64,000 bases of DNA from Deltaproteobacteria bacterium (GTDB taxonomy: Bacteria > Myxococcota_A > Polyangia > JACPQR01): assembly GCA_016190375.1 (NCBI GenBank), contig JACPQR010000170.1, positions 41,705 through 105,704 of the forward strand, written 5' to 3'. Position numbers and translations under genes: made by a program. Below the pieces are notes generated by a model. That model worked only from the letters and a program-made list of their open reading frames with translations, was not told the DNA's origin and ran no database searches. Numbering within the stretch: the first letter of the stretch is position 1; the number at the start of each line of letters is the position of its first letter. Shown piece after piece: positions 8,599-17,522 of the stretch.

Positions 8599-9612
8599 GT
8601 GCGGCCACTCGTGAGGTTTGCGGCAGCGCTCGCGATCGCGTGGGCGGCCTCGACCTGCAGCGAGATCTTCCCGCTCGAGTCCCCGGGATCGGACGCCGAC
8701 GCCGACAGCGATGCCGACGCGGATGGCGACGGCGACGGCGACGGCGATGGCGACGCGGATGGCGATGGCGATGGCGATGGCGAAGCCGATGCCGATGGCG
8801 ACGGGGACGGCGACGGCGATGGCGACGGCGATGGCGATGGCGATGGCGACGCGGATGGCGACGGCGATGGCGACGCGGACGGCGACGGCGACGGCGACGG
8901 TGACGCGGACGGCGACGGCGACGGCGACGCCGATCTGGCACTCCTCGAGACCGCATGCACCCACGTCGCCCAGACGTTCTGCGATGGGGCCTCGGGGTGC
9001 TGCGGCGAGGCGTGGCCCGCCGAGGACGTCGCCGCGTGCGCCGAGAGGCAGGCGGACGCTTGCGTCCGGGGCCTTGCCGACTCGGTTGAAGCGGGGCGGC
9101 TATTCGTGGACCTGGACGGGCTCGCCGACTGCGCGGACGTCGTCGATGGTCTGTTCTGGTCCTGCCCCTCGGATCTGGAGATCGACCGCGAGCGCCGCCG
9201 CCTGAGCGTCGAATGCTCGACTCTGTTCGTCGCACAGCAAGGCCTCGACGGCGAATGCACGATCAGCGCCGAGTGCATCGGCGCGAACGCATGGGAGCTG
9301 GTCTGCGTTGCCGGCTTCTGCGCGCCGCCACAGGGACGGGACGCACGCTGCAGCGACACCAGCGAATGCGAGGAGGGCCTGGTGTGCGAGGAAAACAGGG
9401 TGTGCGACGACGCGGACACGCTGGAGGAGCCCTGCGTCGACGGGAGCTGCGAGGCCGGCATGTACTGCGGCGGCGGCGACACTTGCGAGCTGGCGCTCGA
9501 CGCCGGGGCCGGGTGCGCCGGCGAAGACGAGCAGTGCCTGACCCACCACTGCGACCAAGCAGACTGGTTCTGCGCGGAGCTGAACTACTGCGACCCGACC
9601 CTCTTCGGCTGA
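8599..9612 (+). CDS. Putative lipoprotein with Asp-Gly repeat linker and Cys-rich domain
   Basis: 337 residues if started at the GTG at 8599; an earlier in-frame ATG at 8536 lies inside the hairpin and is unlikely. A hydrophobic N-terminus leads to AASTC, a weak lipobox. Codons from 8692 to 8934 encode an 81-residue run of Asp-Gly and Asp-Ala repeats built from 6-bp units. The rest holds about 25 cysteines in short spacings (CDGASGCCGE, CTISAECIGANAW, CSDTSECEEGLVCEENRVC), like extracellular disulfide-rich modules of myxobacterial surface proteins. The acidic linker could bind calcium or act as a stalk; no function is assigned. Confidence 0.7.
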   Translation: MRPLVRFAAALAIAWAASTCSEIFPLESPGSDADADSDADADGDGDGDGDGDADGDGDGDGEADADGDGDGDGDGDGDGDGDGDADGDGDGDADGDGDGDGDADGDGDGDADLALLETACTHVAQTFCDGASGCCGEAWPAEDVAACAERQADACVRGLADSVEAGRLFVDLDGLADCADVVDGLFWSCPSDLEIDRERRRLSVECSTLFVAQQGLDGECTISAECIGANAWELVCVAGFCAPPQGRDARCSDTSECEEGLVCEENRVCDDADTLEEPCVDGSCEAGMYCGGGDTCELALDAGAGCAGEDEQCLTHHCDQADWFCAELNYCDPTLFG

Positions 9613-9624
9613 CCGACCAGGCGC

Positions 9625-10056
9625 TCAGCGCCGCCGGATCCGCTCCATCGACGTCCGGGCGCCGGAGAGGCGGAGCAGGTCCTTCACCTTCTTGAGGAAC
9701 ACCCGGTCGTCGAAGGGCTTGGAGACGAAGTCGTTCCCGCCCGCCTCGAAGGCCTTGAGCTTCTCGGCCAACGAGTCGATGGCCGAGAGGAAGATCACCG
9801 GAACGGCCTCGGTGGTCGGGTTCGCCCGAAGCCAGCGGCACACCTCGCGACCTTCCATGCCGGGCATCATGATGTCCAGCACGACGAGGTCGGGAGGACC
9901 ATTCCGGACTATCTCGATGGCGCGAGCGCCGCTCTCGGCAGCGAGCACGCGGTAGCCGGCTTCGTCGAGGATCTGCTCCACGAGGTCGCGCGCCATGGCG
10001 TCGTCCTCGACGACGAGCACGACGGGTGCGGAGGCGGAGGGATCAGGAGCGGACAT
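9625..10056 (-). CDS. Single-domain response regulator
   Basis: 143 residues, a single receiver domain: acidic pair in VEDDAMA, phospho-acceptor Asp in LVVLDIMMPGMEG, conserved Ser/Thr in FLSAID and Lys in VSKPF. There is no DNA-binding or enzymatic output, so it acts by protein contact or as a phosphate shuttle. Its start overlaps the end of the upstream kinase gene by 14 bp, so the two are translationally coupled and almost certainly a cognate pair. It converges on the Asp-Gly lipoprotein gene. Confidence 0.9.
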   Translation of the reverse strand: MSAPDPSASAPVVLVVEDDAMARDLVEQILDEAGYRVLAAESGARAIEIVRNGPPDLVVLDIMMPGMEGREVCRWLRANPTTEAVPVIFLSAIDSLAEKLKAFEAGGNDFVSKPFDDRVFLKKVKDLLRLSGARTSMERIRRR

Positions 10057-11776
10057 CCGGGGTCTCCATTCTGGTTTCGATCGGGGCTGGAGCCGGAGCC
10101 GGGACCGCGGCCGGCGACCGCCGTGGCAAGTGTACAGTGAAGGTGCTTCCAGCGCCGACGGTGCTTTCGATGTGGATCGTGCCGCCCAGGAGCTCGACGA
10201 GATCCCTGACGATCGCCAGCCCGAGGCCCGTGCCCCCGAAGCTGCGCGTCGCGCTCGCGTCGACCTGGTGGAAGCGATCGAAGACGCGCTGTCGCTGATC
10301 CTCGGGGATGCCGACTCCCGTGTCCCGGACCTCGAGGACGAAGCGGTCCCGAGGCCCTTCGAACCGAGCCGCGACGACGACCTCGCCCGTGGAGGTGAAC
10401 TTGACGGCGTTCCCGACGAGGTTGGTCAGGATCTGGCGGAGCCTCGTCGAGTCGGCGACGGTGATTGGCAAGTCCGGCGCGACCGCTGCGCGCAGGAGCA
10501 AGGACTTCGCCTGCGCGAGCGGCTGGAGCGCCTCGGCCACCGAGTGCACGACCCCACCCAGGTCCACGTCTTCGGCAGCGAGCGTCATCTGACCCGCCTC
10601 GATCTTCGAGAGGTCGAGGATGTCGTTGATCAGCTCGAGGAGCGATTCGGCGCTGATCACGACCTTCTCCAGGTTTGCGCGCTGCTTCTCCGGCAAGCCG
10701 TCGCCCGACTTGCGCAGGACGATGCGAGTGAAGCCGAGGATGGCGTGCATGGGCGTCCTGAGCTCGTGCGACATCGTCGCGAGGAAGGCGCTCTTCATGG
10801 CGCTCGAGCGCTGGATCGCGACGTTCTGGGCGCGCAGCTCCTCGTTGGCGCGGAAGATCTCGTCACGCTGTGCGAGCGCATCCGCCATCCGGTTGAAGTG
10901 GATCGCGAGGTCGTTCAGCTCGTCGCCGCGAGGCCTGGAGGGCACGCGCTCGGCGAGCTGTCCCTCCGCCATTCGCTGGCTCACGACGATGACGGCGCGG
11001 AGCCCCCTGGTCAACATGCCCGCGAGGACCGTCGCGGCGAGCAGGCCCACCAGCACCGCGAAGAGCGCCGCGACGATGCCCTCCACCAGCTCCTCGTGGA
11101 TCCGCCGGTCGGTCTCCTCGAACGACAGACCGATCTGCACGAGACCCACGACCTCCCTCGACACCGACGGCGCCGCCCCCGGCGCGGAGTCGAGCTGGAA
11201 CAAGGCGTCCTCCGTGCCCTGGGCCGAGGTCCGCTCGACGGACACCGGCGCGACGATGTCGTATGCGCGCTGGCCACGCCCGGCAGGCCTCAGCCTGAGC
11301 CGGGGACGCCCTCCCGCGGACAGGTTTCGGGTCGTCGCCAGCCGGGCCGGCACCCTGCCCGCGCGACCGCGCGCGACGCCGTCCTCGCCCACGAAAGCCA
11401 CGTACAGGAGGTCGGGCTCCTCGATCGCCGAGTGTGCGAGCTCCTCGAGCGCCTGGCGGTCGCCGCTGAGCAGGCCGAGCCGCGCCGACAGCGCGAGGTC
11501 GCGCGCGAGCTGCGCCCCGCGCTTTGCGAGCTGGTCCTTGAGCGACGCGCGGCTTGCCCGGTAATTGAGCCACGTGAGGGCAAGGCCCGTCAGCGCGACC
11601 GCGAGCGCGATCAGCAGGGTGAGCTTGAGGTGGAGCCCGAACCGGAACGGGCCCGAGACGCTCGCGCCGCCGACGCGCCCGCGACCGGCGCCGGAAGCTC
11701 CGCCCGCGTCGTTCCCCGGCGGCACCTGCACCGGAGGTCCTCCGCCGTCGCCCCCGGTCGATGGCTCGCTGCGCAC
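10043..11776 (-). CDS. Membrane sensor histidine kinase (HAMP-HisKA-HATPase)
   Basis: 577 residues if begun at the GTG at 11776; the frame extends further upstream, but that part runs through an AT-rich promoter-like region. A Pro/Gly-rich N-terminus precedes membrane helix 1 (LKLTLLIALAVALTGLALTW). A periplasmic region of about 150 residues follows, then membrane helix 2 (VAALFAVLVGLLAATVLAG), a HAMP linker, a short coiled coil and HisKA with MSHELRTPMHAILGF. The HATPase motifs are NLVGNAVKF, DTGVGIPE and FGGTGLGLAI. The periplasmic loop is the likely sensor. It is coupled to the response regulator downstream and is divergent from a binding-protein/TonB/kinase operon, which suggests a shared stimulus. 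Confidence 0.85.
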   Translation of the reverse strand: MRSEPSTGGDGGGPPVQVPPGNDAGGASGAGRGRVGGASVSGPFRFGLHLKLTLLIALAVALTGLALTWLNYRASRASLKDQLAKRGAQLARDLALSARLGLLSGDRQALEELAHSAIEEPDLLYVAFVGEDGVARGRAGRVPARLATTRNLSAGGRPRLRLRPAGRGQRAYDIVAPVSVERTSAQGTEDALFQLDSAPGAAPSVSREVVGLVQIGLSFEETDRRIHEELVEGIVAALFAVLVGLLAATVLAGMLTRGLRAVIVVSQRMAEGQLAERVPSRPRGDELNDLAIHFNRMADALAQRDEIFRANEELRAQNVAIQRSSAMKSAFLATMSHELRTPMHAILGFTRIVLRKSGDGLPEKQRANLEKVVISAESLLELINDILDLSKIEAGQMTLAAEDVDLGGVVHSVAEALQPLAQAKSLLLRAAVAPDLPITVADSTRLRQILTNLVGNAVKFTSTGEVVVAARFEGPRDRFVLEVRDTGVGIPEDQRQRVFDRFHQVDASATRSFGGTGLGLAIVRDLVELLGGTIHIESTVGAGSTFTVHLPRRSPAAVPAPAPAPIETRMETPDVRS

Positions 11777-11870
11777 TTCTCTTTGAATATTAATACAATG
11801 GAGGTGGTCGAGGTGTGACAGAATCGGGGTCCCGCTCGGGCAGGGCTGCCCTGAGGGAGAGCTGAGAAAA
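11777..11870. promoter_or_regulatory. Shared divergent promoter region
   Basis: This 94-bp region separates the minus-strand kinase/regulator pair from the plus-strand binding protein, receptor and kinase genes. It contains the most AT-rich patch nearby (TTGAATATTAATACAATGG, about 11784-11802), which holds plausible -10 elements in either direction. It also contains CAGGGCTGCCCTG (11841-11853), a near-perfect palindrome that could be an operator for the plus-strand promoter. Confidence 0.4.
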
Positions 11871-12767
11871 GTGGTTCGGAACCGTGTGGCGGCGCTGGGG
11901 GGCCTCATCGCGTCTCTCGTCTCGCCCCCGCTGGCGGCGGCAGACATCGCGATCCTCACGGATCCCAGCGTCGCGCCCTACGTGCAGACCGTTGCCGGGA
12001 TCAGGGGACGCGGCGGGTCGATCGTCCAGGTCGACATCCGCTCCTCCGGCGCGGTCTCCGAGGTCCGCGGCTCGAACCCGGTCGTCGTCGTGGCCGTCGG
12101 CCAGCAGGCCCTCGTGACCGCCCGCCGTTCTTTTGCCGACCTTCCGATCGTCTTTGCCAACGTCCTCGCCCCCCAGCAGTACGGGTTGGGCGCGAACGTC
12201 ACGGGCGTGCCGCTCGAGGTCGGCGCCGAGGCACAGCTCCGCGGCATCCACGAGCTCCTGCCCTCCGTGCGTCGCGTCGGGATCGTCTACAATCCCTCGA
12301 TCTTCGCGGCCTTCGTCGCGGACACCCGGGGTCGCGCGGGCGCCCTGGGCCTCGAGATCGTGGAGGCTCGGGTCGGCTCGGCCCGCGAGGTCCAGGCCGC
12401 GGTCCAGCGGCTGCTCGGGTCGGCCGACGCGCTCCTCCTCTTGCCGGATCCGAGCCTGTGGTCCCGCGACACGCTCTCCTTCACGCTCCTGCAGGGCCTC
12501 GAGCGACGCAAGCCCGTGATCGGCTTTCTCGACGCGCTCACCCAGTCGGGAGCGCTTCTGTCATTCGCTCCCGACTATGGCGCGATCGGCGCGCGCGCGC
12601 GGGAGCTCGTGGATCGGATCCTCACCCAGCCGAGGGATCGACCCGCGCAGGTCCCGCCACTGGCCTACGCCCGAGGGCGGGCGAGCCTCAACATGTCGAC
12701 AGCGACCCGTGTTCGGGCCCGGATGCCCGCCGACGCGGAGCGCCGGGTCCAGCGAGTCTTCAGGTGA
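11871..12767 (+). CDS. ABC-type periplasmic binding protein (ABC_sub_bind family)
   Basis: 298 residues from a GTG preceded by GAGGGAGAG. A signal peptide ends near PPLAAAD. The mature part has the two-lobed fold of the uncharacterised ABC_sub_bind family: repeated beta-alpha units with VVAVGQQAL, IVFANVLAPQQYG, NVTGVPLEV, RRVGIVYNPS and DALLLLPDPSLW, and the closing LLSFAPDYGAIGARA. No ABC permease or ATPase is next to it. It is followed 17 bp later by a TonB-dependent receptor and then a kinase. This layout fits a ligand-binding sensor or periplasmic relay rather than a classical importer, but the ligand is unknown. Confidence 0.85.
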   Translation: MVRNRVAALGGLIASLVSPPLAAADIAILTDPSVAPYVQTVAGIRGRGGSIVQVDIRSSGAVSEVRGSNPVVVVAVGQQALVTARRSFADLPIVFANVLAPQQYGLGANVTGVPLEVGAEAQLRGIHELLPSVRRVGIVYNPSIFAAFVADTRGRAGALGLEIVEARVGSAREVQAAVQRLLGSADALLLLPDPSLWSRDTLSFTLLQGLERRKPVIGFLDALTQSGALLSFAPDYGAIGARARELVDRILTQPRDRPAQVPPLAYARGRASLNMSTATRVRARMPADAERRVQRVFR

Positions 12768-12784
12768 CAAGGGGATCACCCTCG

Positions 12785-14950
12785 ATGAACAACACGAGAA
12801 ACCTCATCATCGCGACGGCCGTCGCCGCCCTGGCGCCCGCGGTGGCGCTCGCCCAGCCCTCCGAGCTCGACCTGTTTCGCCTCGACACGGTCGTACGCGA
12901 GGAGAACCCGATCGTCCTGACGGCGTCCCGCCGCTCGGAGCCCATCGACGAGGCCCCGGCCTCGGTGACGGTCGTGACCGCTGCCGACATCGAGCGGTAC
13001 GGGTTTCGATCGATCGCCGAGATCCTCGGGTCGCTCCCGGGCATCTTCTCCGACAACCCGCTGGAGCTCGACGCGGCGACCGTCCGGGGGTTCGGCTTCG
13101 GCGGTCAGTACCACGAGCACCTCCTCGTGCTGCTGGACGGCCACCCCGTCAACGAGCCCTGGGCCGAGTCGGCCTACCTCGAGATGGATCTGGTCGACGT
13201 CTCGGCGATCGACCGGATCGAGGTCGTTCGCGGGCCCGCGTCCGCGCTCTACGGGTCGAACGGTTTCTTCGGCGTCGTCAACGTCATCACCCGGCGCCCG
13301 CGGGCGGGTGAGACCGACGTCAGGGTGGCGCTCGACGGTGGGACGAGCCTCCGCGCGGACGCGACGTCCTTCCCCCTGACCGGCCGCGCAGCGGTGACCG
13401 CCACGGGAAGCGCCGCGGGCTTCGACTACACGCTCTCCGCCAACGGCCTGGGCGGCGGCCAAGAGCAGCACTTCATCCCCGAGCGGGCGGAAGAGGAGTG
13501 CGTGCCGAAGCTGTCCTACACGTGCACGAACGGCCGGACCCTCGCGGAGCGAGACTGGCGGTATGGCGGTGGTCTGTACGGCACGCTGCGGCGCGGCGAG
13601 CTCACCGTGGCGGGCCGCTACGGTCGCTACGAGATCGGGCTGCCGATGGCGAACTACCAGGCGCTCCTCAACGATCCGGAGAACTTCATCCGCGTGGAGC
13701 ACGGCTTCGGGGAGCTCGGGTGGAGCCACAAGTTCTCCAACCGCTTCGAGCTCACGGCACGCGGATTCTACGACTACGCGCAGTGGACCGACGCCCTCGC
13801 GTACCTGGACGACAGCGGTCTCGAGCCGCGAGCGCGGATCTACACCGACTTCGGCAAGGTGCACGCCGGAGGCGGCGAGACCCGCGTGCTCCTCACGGTG
13901 GTCGAAGGAGTGAACGTCCGCGACAGGATCCAGATCGGTGCGACCGGCCAGTTCGCGAGGACGCGCTCGAACGACGGCTGGGAGGATCCCACCCCGGACG
14001 AGCCGCGTCTGCACACTCCAGGAGACGTGCTCTCCGGCGCCGTCTTCGCCGAGAACGATCTCGCGCTCGGGTCCTGGGGACGCCTCGTCACCGGCGCCAG
14101 GCTCGACATGTCCGACACGTTCGACAACCGGGTCTCCCCGCGCGTCGGGGCGATCCTGCGGCCAGGACCGGACGACACCTTCAAGCTCGTCTACGACGAG
14201 GGCTTCCGCAACCCCTCGCCGTACGAGGAGTTCTACCACGACGACACGTACATCGTCCGGAACCCTGGCCTCGGCCCCGAGGTCATCCGGAACGCCGAAG
14301 CCCTGTGGACTCACCGGATCGCCCGGACCGGAGGCGTGAGCTGGTCGGTCAGCCTCGGGGGCTACTACTCGCGGCTCGACGGTCTTCTGGAGCTCGAGCT
14401 CCGCTGCATCGAGAACCCCAGCTACCGCGACGAGCCGAACGAGTGTCCCGAGACGAACGAGGCCGGCGTGCAGCTCGACGACGTGTACGCGCAGACGAAC
14501 AGCCTGGGCTTCGAGTCCTTCGGGGCCGAGGGACGGCTCGAGGTGCGATCCGGCGCCGGGACCAGGCTCTACTTCAGCATGGCCACCCAGTCGACCCGGG
14601 CGGCAGGCTCGGACGCGCCGATCATGAACTCGCCGCGGCTCGTCGAGAGCGCCGGCATCTCCGTCCCGATCATCAGTGACCGGCTCCTCGTCGCGCTCAC
14701 CGGCCGCTACCTCGGACCCCGTCTCTCGATGCCCGAGGAGCTGGGCGGCGTCTGGCTCCCGGCGAGCGCGCTCTTCGACGTGCACGTGGCGCTCGCGGAT
14801 CTGGCGCCGGGGCTGTCGGTGACCCTGAGCGGCAAGAATGTCTTGGGAACGACCGACTGGGTCCCGATCACCGCCGAGGACGCGACCCCCGCGGTCCGGG
14901 CGCCCGGACCTCCCCGAACCGTCCTTCTGGGTGCCGTGCTGAAGCTGTAG
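12785..14950 (+). CDS. TonB-dependent outer-membrane receptor
   Basis: 721 residues from the ATG at 12785 (GGGGATC upstream). The signal peptide ends at VALAQ. A plug domain follows (about 40-165): IVLTASRRSEPIDEAPASVTVVT, RYGFRSIAEILGSLPGIF, VLLDGHPVNEPWAE, and IDRIEVVRGPASALYGSNGFFGVVNVIT, the hallmark end of a TonB plug. The remainder is the 22-strand barrel, ending in VLLGAVLKL with Leu rather than an aromatic last residue. Such receptors import siderophores, cobalamin, sugars or other scarce ligands; the plug looks closest to the vitamin/colicin-receptor class, but the substrate is not certain. It sits between a binding protein and a kinase in one tight operon. Confidence 0.9.
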   Translation: MNNTRNLIIATAVAALAPAVALAQPSELDLFRLDTVVREENPIVLTASRRSEPIDEAPASVTVVTAADIERYGFRSIAEILGSLPGIFSDNPLELDAATVRGFGFGGQYHEHLLVLLDGHPVNEPWAESAYLEMDLVDVSAIDRIEVVRGPASALYGSNGFFGVVNVITRRPRAGETDVRVALDGGTSLRADATSFPLTGRAAVTATGSAAGFDYTLSANGLGGGQEQHFIPERAEEECVPKLSYTCTNGRTLAERDWRYGGGLYGTLRRGELTVAGRYGRYEIGLPMANYQALLNDPENFIRVEHGFGELGWSHKFSNRFELTARGFYDYAQWTDALAYLDDSGLEPRARIYTDFGKVHAGGGETRVLLTVVEGVNVRDRIQIGATGQFARTRSNDGWEDPTPDEPRLHTPGDVLSGAVFAENDLALGSWGRLVTGARLDMSDTFDNRVSPRVGAILRPGPDDTFKLVYDEGFRNPSPYEEFYHDDTYIVRNPGLGPEVIRNAEALWTHRIARTGGVSWSVSLGGYYSRLDGLLELELRCIENPSYRDEPNECPETNEAGVQLDDVYAQTNSLGFESFGAEGRLEVRSGAGTRLYFSMATQSTRAAGSDAPIMNSPRLVESAGISVPIISDRLLVALTGRYLGPRLSMPEELGGVWLPASALFDVHVALADLAPGLSVTLSGKNVLGTTDWVPITAEDATPAVRAPGPPRTVLLGAVLKL

Positions 14951-16704
14951 TGATGATCCTGATCGTGTCTCAAGACGCGGAGGCGTCCGCCGTCCTCTGC
15001 TCCTCGCTGGCGAGACGCGGTCAGACAGCGAACTGGCAGCCGGACGTCGTGACTGCACGCGCGATCGCCGCGGCGCAGCCGCCGCACGTGCTGGTGGCCG
15101 ACGCAGGTGCGCGCGGGACGGACGAGCTGTGCTCCTCGATCCGGACGCTTGCCCCCTGGTCGCGCGTCTTCCTGATGGCGGACCACGCCACGGCGAGCGG
15201 GCTCGGCGACGCGCCGATCCTCATCAAGCCCTTCGATGCCTCGGAGGTCGCCTCGTTCCTGTCGCTGCAGCTCGATCTGGCCGAGGTCGACCGCCAGCGA
15301 AGCCGCGTCGAGGCGCGCGTCCGGGAGCTGGCGCTCCTCGTCGAGTCGAGCCTCGAGGCCATCGTCGGGCTCGATCCGGACGGGGTGGTTCGAACGTGGA
15401 ACCCAGGAGCTCGGTCCACGTATGGCTACGAGCGAGAGGAGATCGTGGGCCGCCCGATCGAGGTGCTCGAGGAGCGAGCGGGCGCGGCGGCGGCGAGGCT
15501 TCTGTCCGGGCCGCAAACGGCGGTGGCGGTGCGCCGCAGGCACAAGGACGGCTCCGCCATCGAGGTCCTGCTCTCGCTCTCGCCCATTCCCGGCCCCTCC
15601 GGTGTACCAGCCGGCTGGGCCGAGGTCTCGCTCGACCTGACCCAGAGGCGCAAGCTCGAGAGCGCGCTGGAGCACGGCGAACGGCTGGCGGCGATCGGAC
15701 GCATCGCCGCGAGCATGACCCACGAGATCAACAATCCCCTGGCGGTCATCCTCGCGTCGGCCACCCGGATCTCGCAGATCGCCGCCGAGACCGCCCACGC
15801 CCAGCTCGCCGAGTGCGCGGCCGACGTGGAGCTGGCCGCCGGACGCATCGGGGGCTTCGTCAAGCACGTCTCGAGCTTCGCGCGTCGCGAGCGTACGGCG
15901 CTCACCAGCTTGCCCGTCAGGGGAACCGTCGAGATGGCGATCCGCCTCGTCAGGCCGCGCGCGCTAGAGCGCGACGTCATCGTCTTCTTCGAGCGCGGAC
16001 CGGACCCGGCGGTCATGCACGATCCCCCGAGGCTCGGACAGGCCCTGGTCAACCTCCTGGCCAACGCCATCGACGCCGCCGCGATGGGTGGCAAGACCGT
16101 GGTGATCCGCGTCATCGACGAGCCGGGTCGCGTCGCCATCGAGGTGGACGACGACGGGCCAGGCATCGCCGCCGAGGTCGCGGGACGCCTGTTCGAGGCC
16201 TTCGTGACCACCAAGCCCCCCGGACAGGGCACCGGCCTGGGCCTGTCCATCACCAGGCAGATCGTGGAGGACCACGGCGGCGGCGTGTCGCTCTCGGCAC
16301 GGGCCGACCCCGAGGGAGGCACCCGCGCCCTCCTGTCGATCCCCGTCAAGGAGCGCGATCACATGCTGGTCCTGGTCGTCGACGGCGACGGCGCGGTCCG
16401 TCGCGCGCTCGCCGCCGAGGTCGGCCGCGCGGGCTACAGGGTCGCCACCGCAGGGACTCTGAGTCAGGCTCGCGCGATGCTCTCGGGCGACCCACCGCAA
16501 GTCATCCTGGTCGACCGCGAGCTCCCCGACGGCAGCGCGGCGGACCTCTTCGCAGAGCTCTCTCGCACTCTGCCGTCGATCGGCAGGGGCCTGTTGACCT
16601 CCGACTCCGTGGGCAGGGCGGCAGGCGCCGAGCTCGTCATCGAGAAGCCGTGGAGCCACGACCGACTCGTTGTCGCGCTCCGCGAGCTGTGCTCGCGATC
16701 GTAG
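14950..16704 (+). CDS. Cytosolic hybrid histidine kinase, receiver - PAS - HisKA - HATPase - receiver
   Basis: 584 residues. The GTG at 14950 overlaps the stop codon of the TonB receptor; an ATG follows directly. Residues 1-115 are a receiver-like domain with Asp in VLVADAGARG and Lys in ILIKPF, but only part of the acidic pocket. A PAS domain (about 125-235) comes next, then HisKA with MTHEINNPLAVILASA, HATPase with NLLANAIDAA, DDGPGIA and GTGLGLSI, and a C-terminal receiver with VVDGDG and Asp522 in LVDRELPDGS. There is no membrane helix. Translational coupling to a receptor gene suggests it regulates, or reports on, that uptake route. The last codons coincide with an 18-bp sequence that recurs 838 bp downstream. 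Confidence 0.88.
   Translation: MMILIVSQDAEASAVLCSSLARRGQTANWQPDVVTARAIAAAQPPHVLVADAGARGTDELCSSIRTLAPWSRVFLMADHATASGLGDAPILIKPFDASEVASFLSLQLDLAEVDRQRSRVEARVRELALLVESSLEAIVGLDPDGVVRTWNPGARSTYGYEREEIVGRPIEVLEERAGAAAARLLSGPQTAVAVRRRHKDGSAIEVLLSLSPIPGPSGVPAGWAEVSLDLTQRRKLESALEHGERLAAIGRIAASMTHEINNPLAVILASATRISQIAAETAHAQLAECAADVELAAGRIGGFVKHVSSFARRERTALTSLPVRGTVEMAIRLVRPRALERDVIVFFERGPDPAVMHDPPRLGQALVNLLANAIDAAAMGGKTVVIRVIDEPGRVAIEVDDDGPGIAAEVAGRLFEAFVTTKPPGQGTGLGLSITRQIVEDHGGGVSLSARADPEGGTRALLSIPVKERDHMLVLVVDGDGAVRRALAAEVGRAGYRVATAGTLSQARAMLSGDPPQVILVDRELPDGSAADLFAELSRTLPSIGRGLLTSDSVGRAAGAELVIEKPWSHDRLVVALRELCSRS
16685..16702. repeat. 18-bp direct repeat, left copy (over the kinase stop region)
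   Basis: AGCTGTGCTCGCGATCGT occurs exactly here and again at 17523-17540. This copy covers the last codons of the hybrid kinase gene, up to the first base of its TAG stop. The two copies bracket the PIN/RHH module. Confidence 0.75.
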
Positions 16705-16766
16705 ATCCGTCCGGATCCGAGCCCGAGTCGGACGCCGGGTCCGAGTCCGGCGTCATCGTCGACGGC

Positions 16767-17186
16767 TCAGGGCTCGTCATCGGGCCCGGAGCTTCGCAAG
16801 AGCTCCCAGAGCCCGCGAGGGCTGACGATGCGGAGGGGGGCGCGTCGCGCGATGTCGAGCACGGCCTGGTCGCCGGTGACCAGGACGTCCGCTCCTCCTT
16901 CGACGGCAGACGCGACGACCCATTCGTCATCCGGGTCGCCGATCCCGAGGCCGAGATGCTTTGGTGGTCTCCGGACGACGGTCGACTCGCGAAGCAGAGC
17001 CTCTATCTCGTCGATCGTGCTCTTTGGCAGCCCCAGCTTCTGGCGCAGGTTCTTCCTCAGCTCGGAGAGGACGACTTCGCCGACGACGAGCTCGTGCTCG
17101 ATCAGAATGTGCGCGAAGAGGTCGGCACACAGCCCGCGCGTGGCGAAGGCGCTCACGAGCACGTTCGTGTCGAAGAAGACCCTCAC
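16767..17186 (-). CDS. PIN-domain toxin (toxin of a type II toxin-antitoxin pair)
   Basis: 139 residues. The PIN nuclease core is visible: FFDTNVLVSAF with the first catalytic Asp near the N-terminus, an acidic residue in VLSELRKNL, and the later acidic cluster DPDDEWVVASAVEGGADVLVTGD. These residues coordinate Mg2+ or Mn2+ in RNA-cleaving PIN toxins, and the layout matches the 'putative TA toxin, PIN family' group. The ATG at 17186 overlaps the stop of the upstream antitoxin gene in an ATGA arrangement, the usual coupling in such pairs. RNA target unknown. Confidence 0.88.
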   Translation of the reverse strand: MRVFFDTNVLVSAFATRGLCADLFAHILIEHELVVGEVVLSELRKNLRQKLGLPKSTIDEIEALLRESTVVRRPPKHLGLGIGDPDDEWVVASAVEGGADVLVTGDQAVLDIARRAPLRIVSPRGLWELLRSSGPDDEP

Positions 17187-17404
17187 GAGACGTCGCGGAA
17201 GACGTCTTCGTCGGCGAGGTAACCCCTTGCCTCGGCGAGGGGGAGGACCTTCCTGCGCAGGCGTTCGAATCGGAGCACGGCCAGTTGTCGCCGGAGCGCA
17301 TCCCGGGCGAGGTCGCTCCGCGTTCGCCCGGTGCGCTCGCAGGCCCGGTCGAGCTCGCGCTCGAGGTCTCGACCGAGGCGGATCGTGAGAGTCGAGGACT
17401 TCAT
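17183..17404 (-). CDS. Ribbon-helix-helix antitoxin
   Basis: 73 residues from the ATG at 17404. The N-terminal strand SSTLTIRLGRDLERELD followed by helices around TGRTRSDLARDALRRQL is a ribbon-helix-helix DNA-binding fold. The C-terminal part (RGYLADEDVFRDVS) would wrap the PIN toxin. A longer in-frame extension to 17506 is possible but lacks codon character. Such antitoxins normally repress their own promoter. The sequence just upstream (GTGTTACACTGTCGTACGATG when read on the minus strand) is a plausible operator-promoter. Both genes lie inside the 18-bp direct repeats. Confidence 0.82.
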   Translation of the reverse strand: MKSSTLTIRLGRDLERELDRACERTGRTRSDLARDALRRQLAVLRFERLRRKVLPLAEARGYLADEDVFRDVS

Positions 17405-17522
17405 CGTACGACAGTGTAACACGCCCAAAGGTACCGTGTCCTCGAGCCCGATCGCGAAGCGTGCCTGGAGTCGCACACCACTGCAGGAACGCCGTGTTTC
17501 TCTCACCGGCTGGGTTCGTGTC

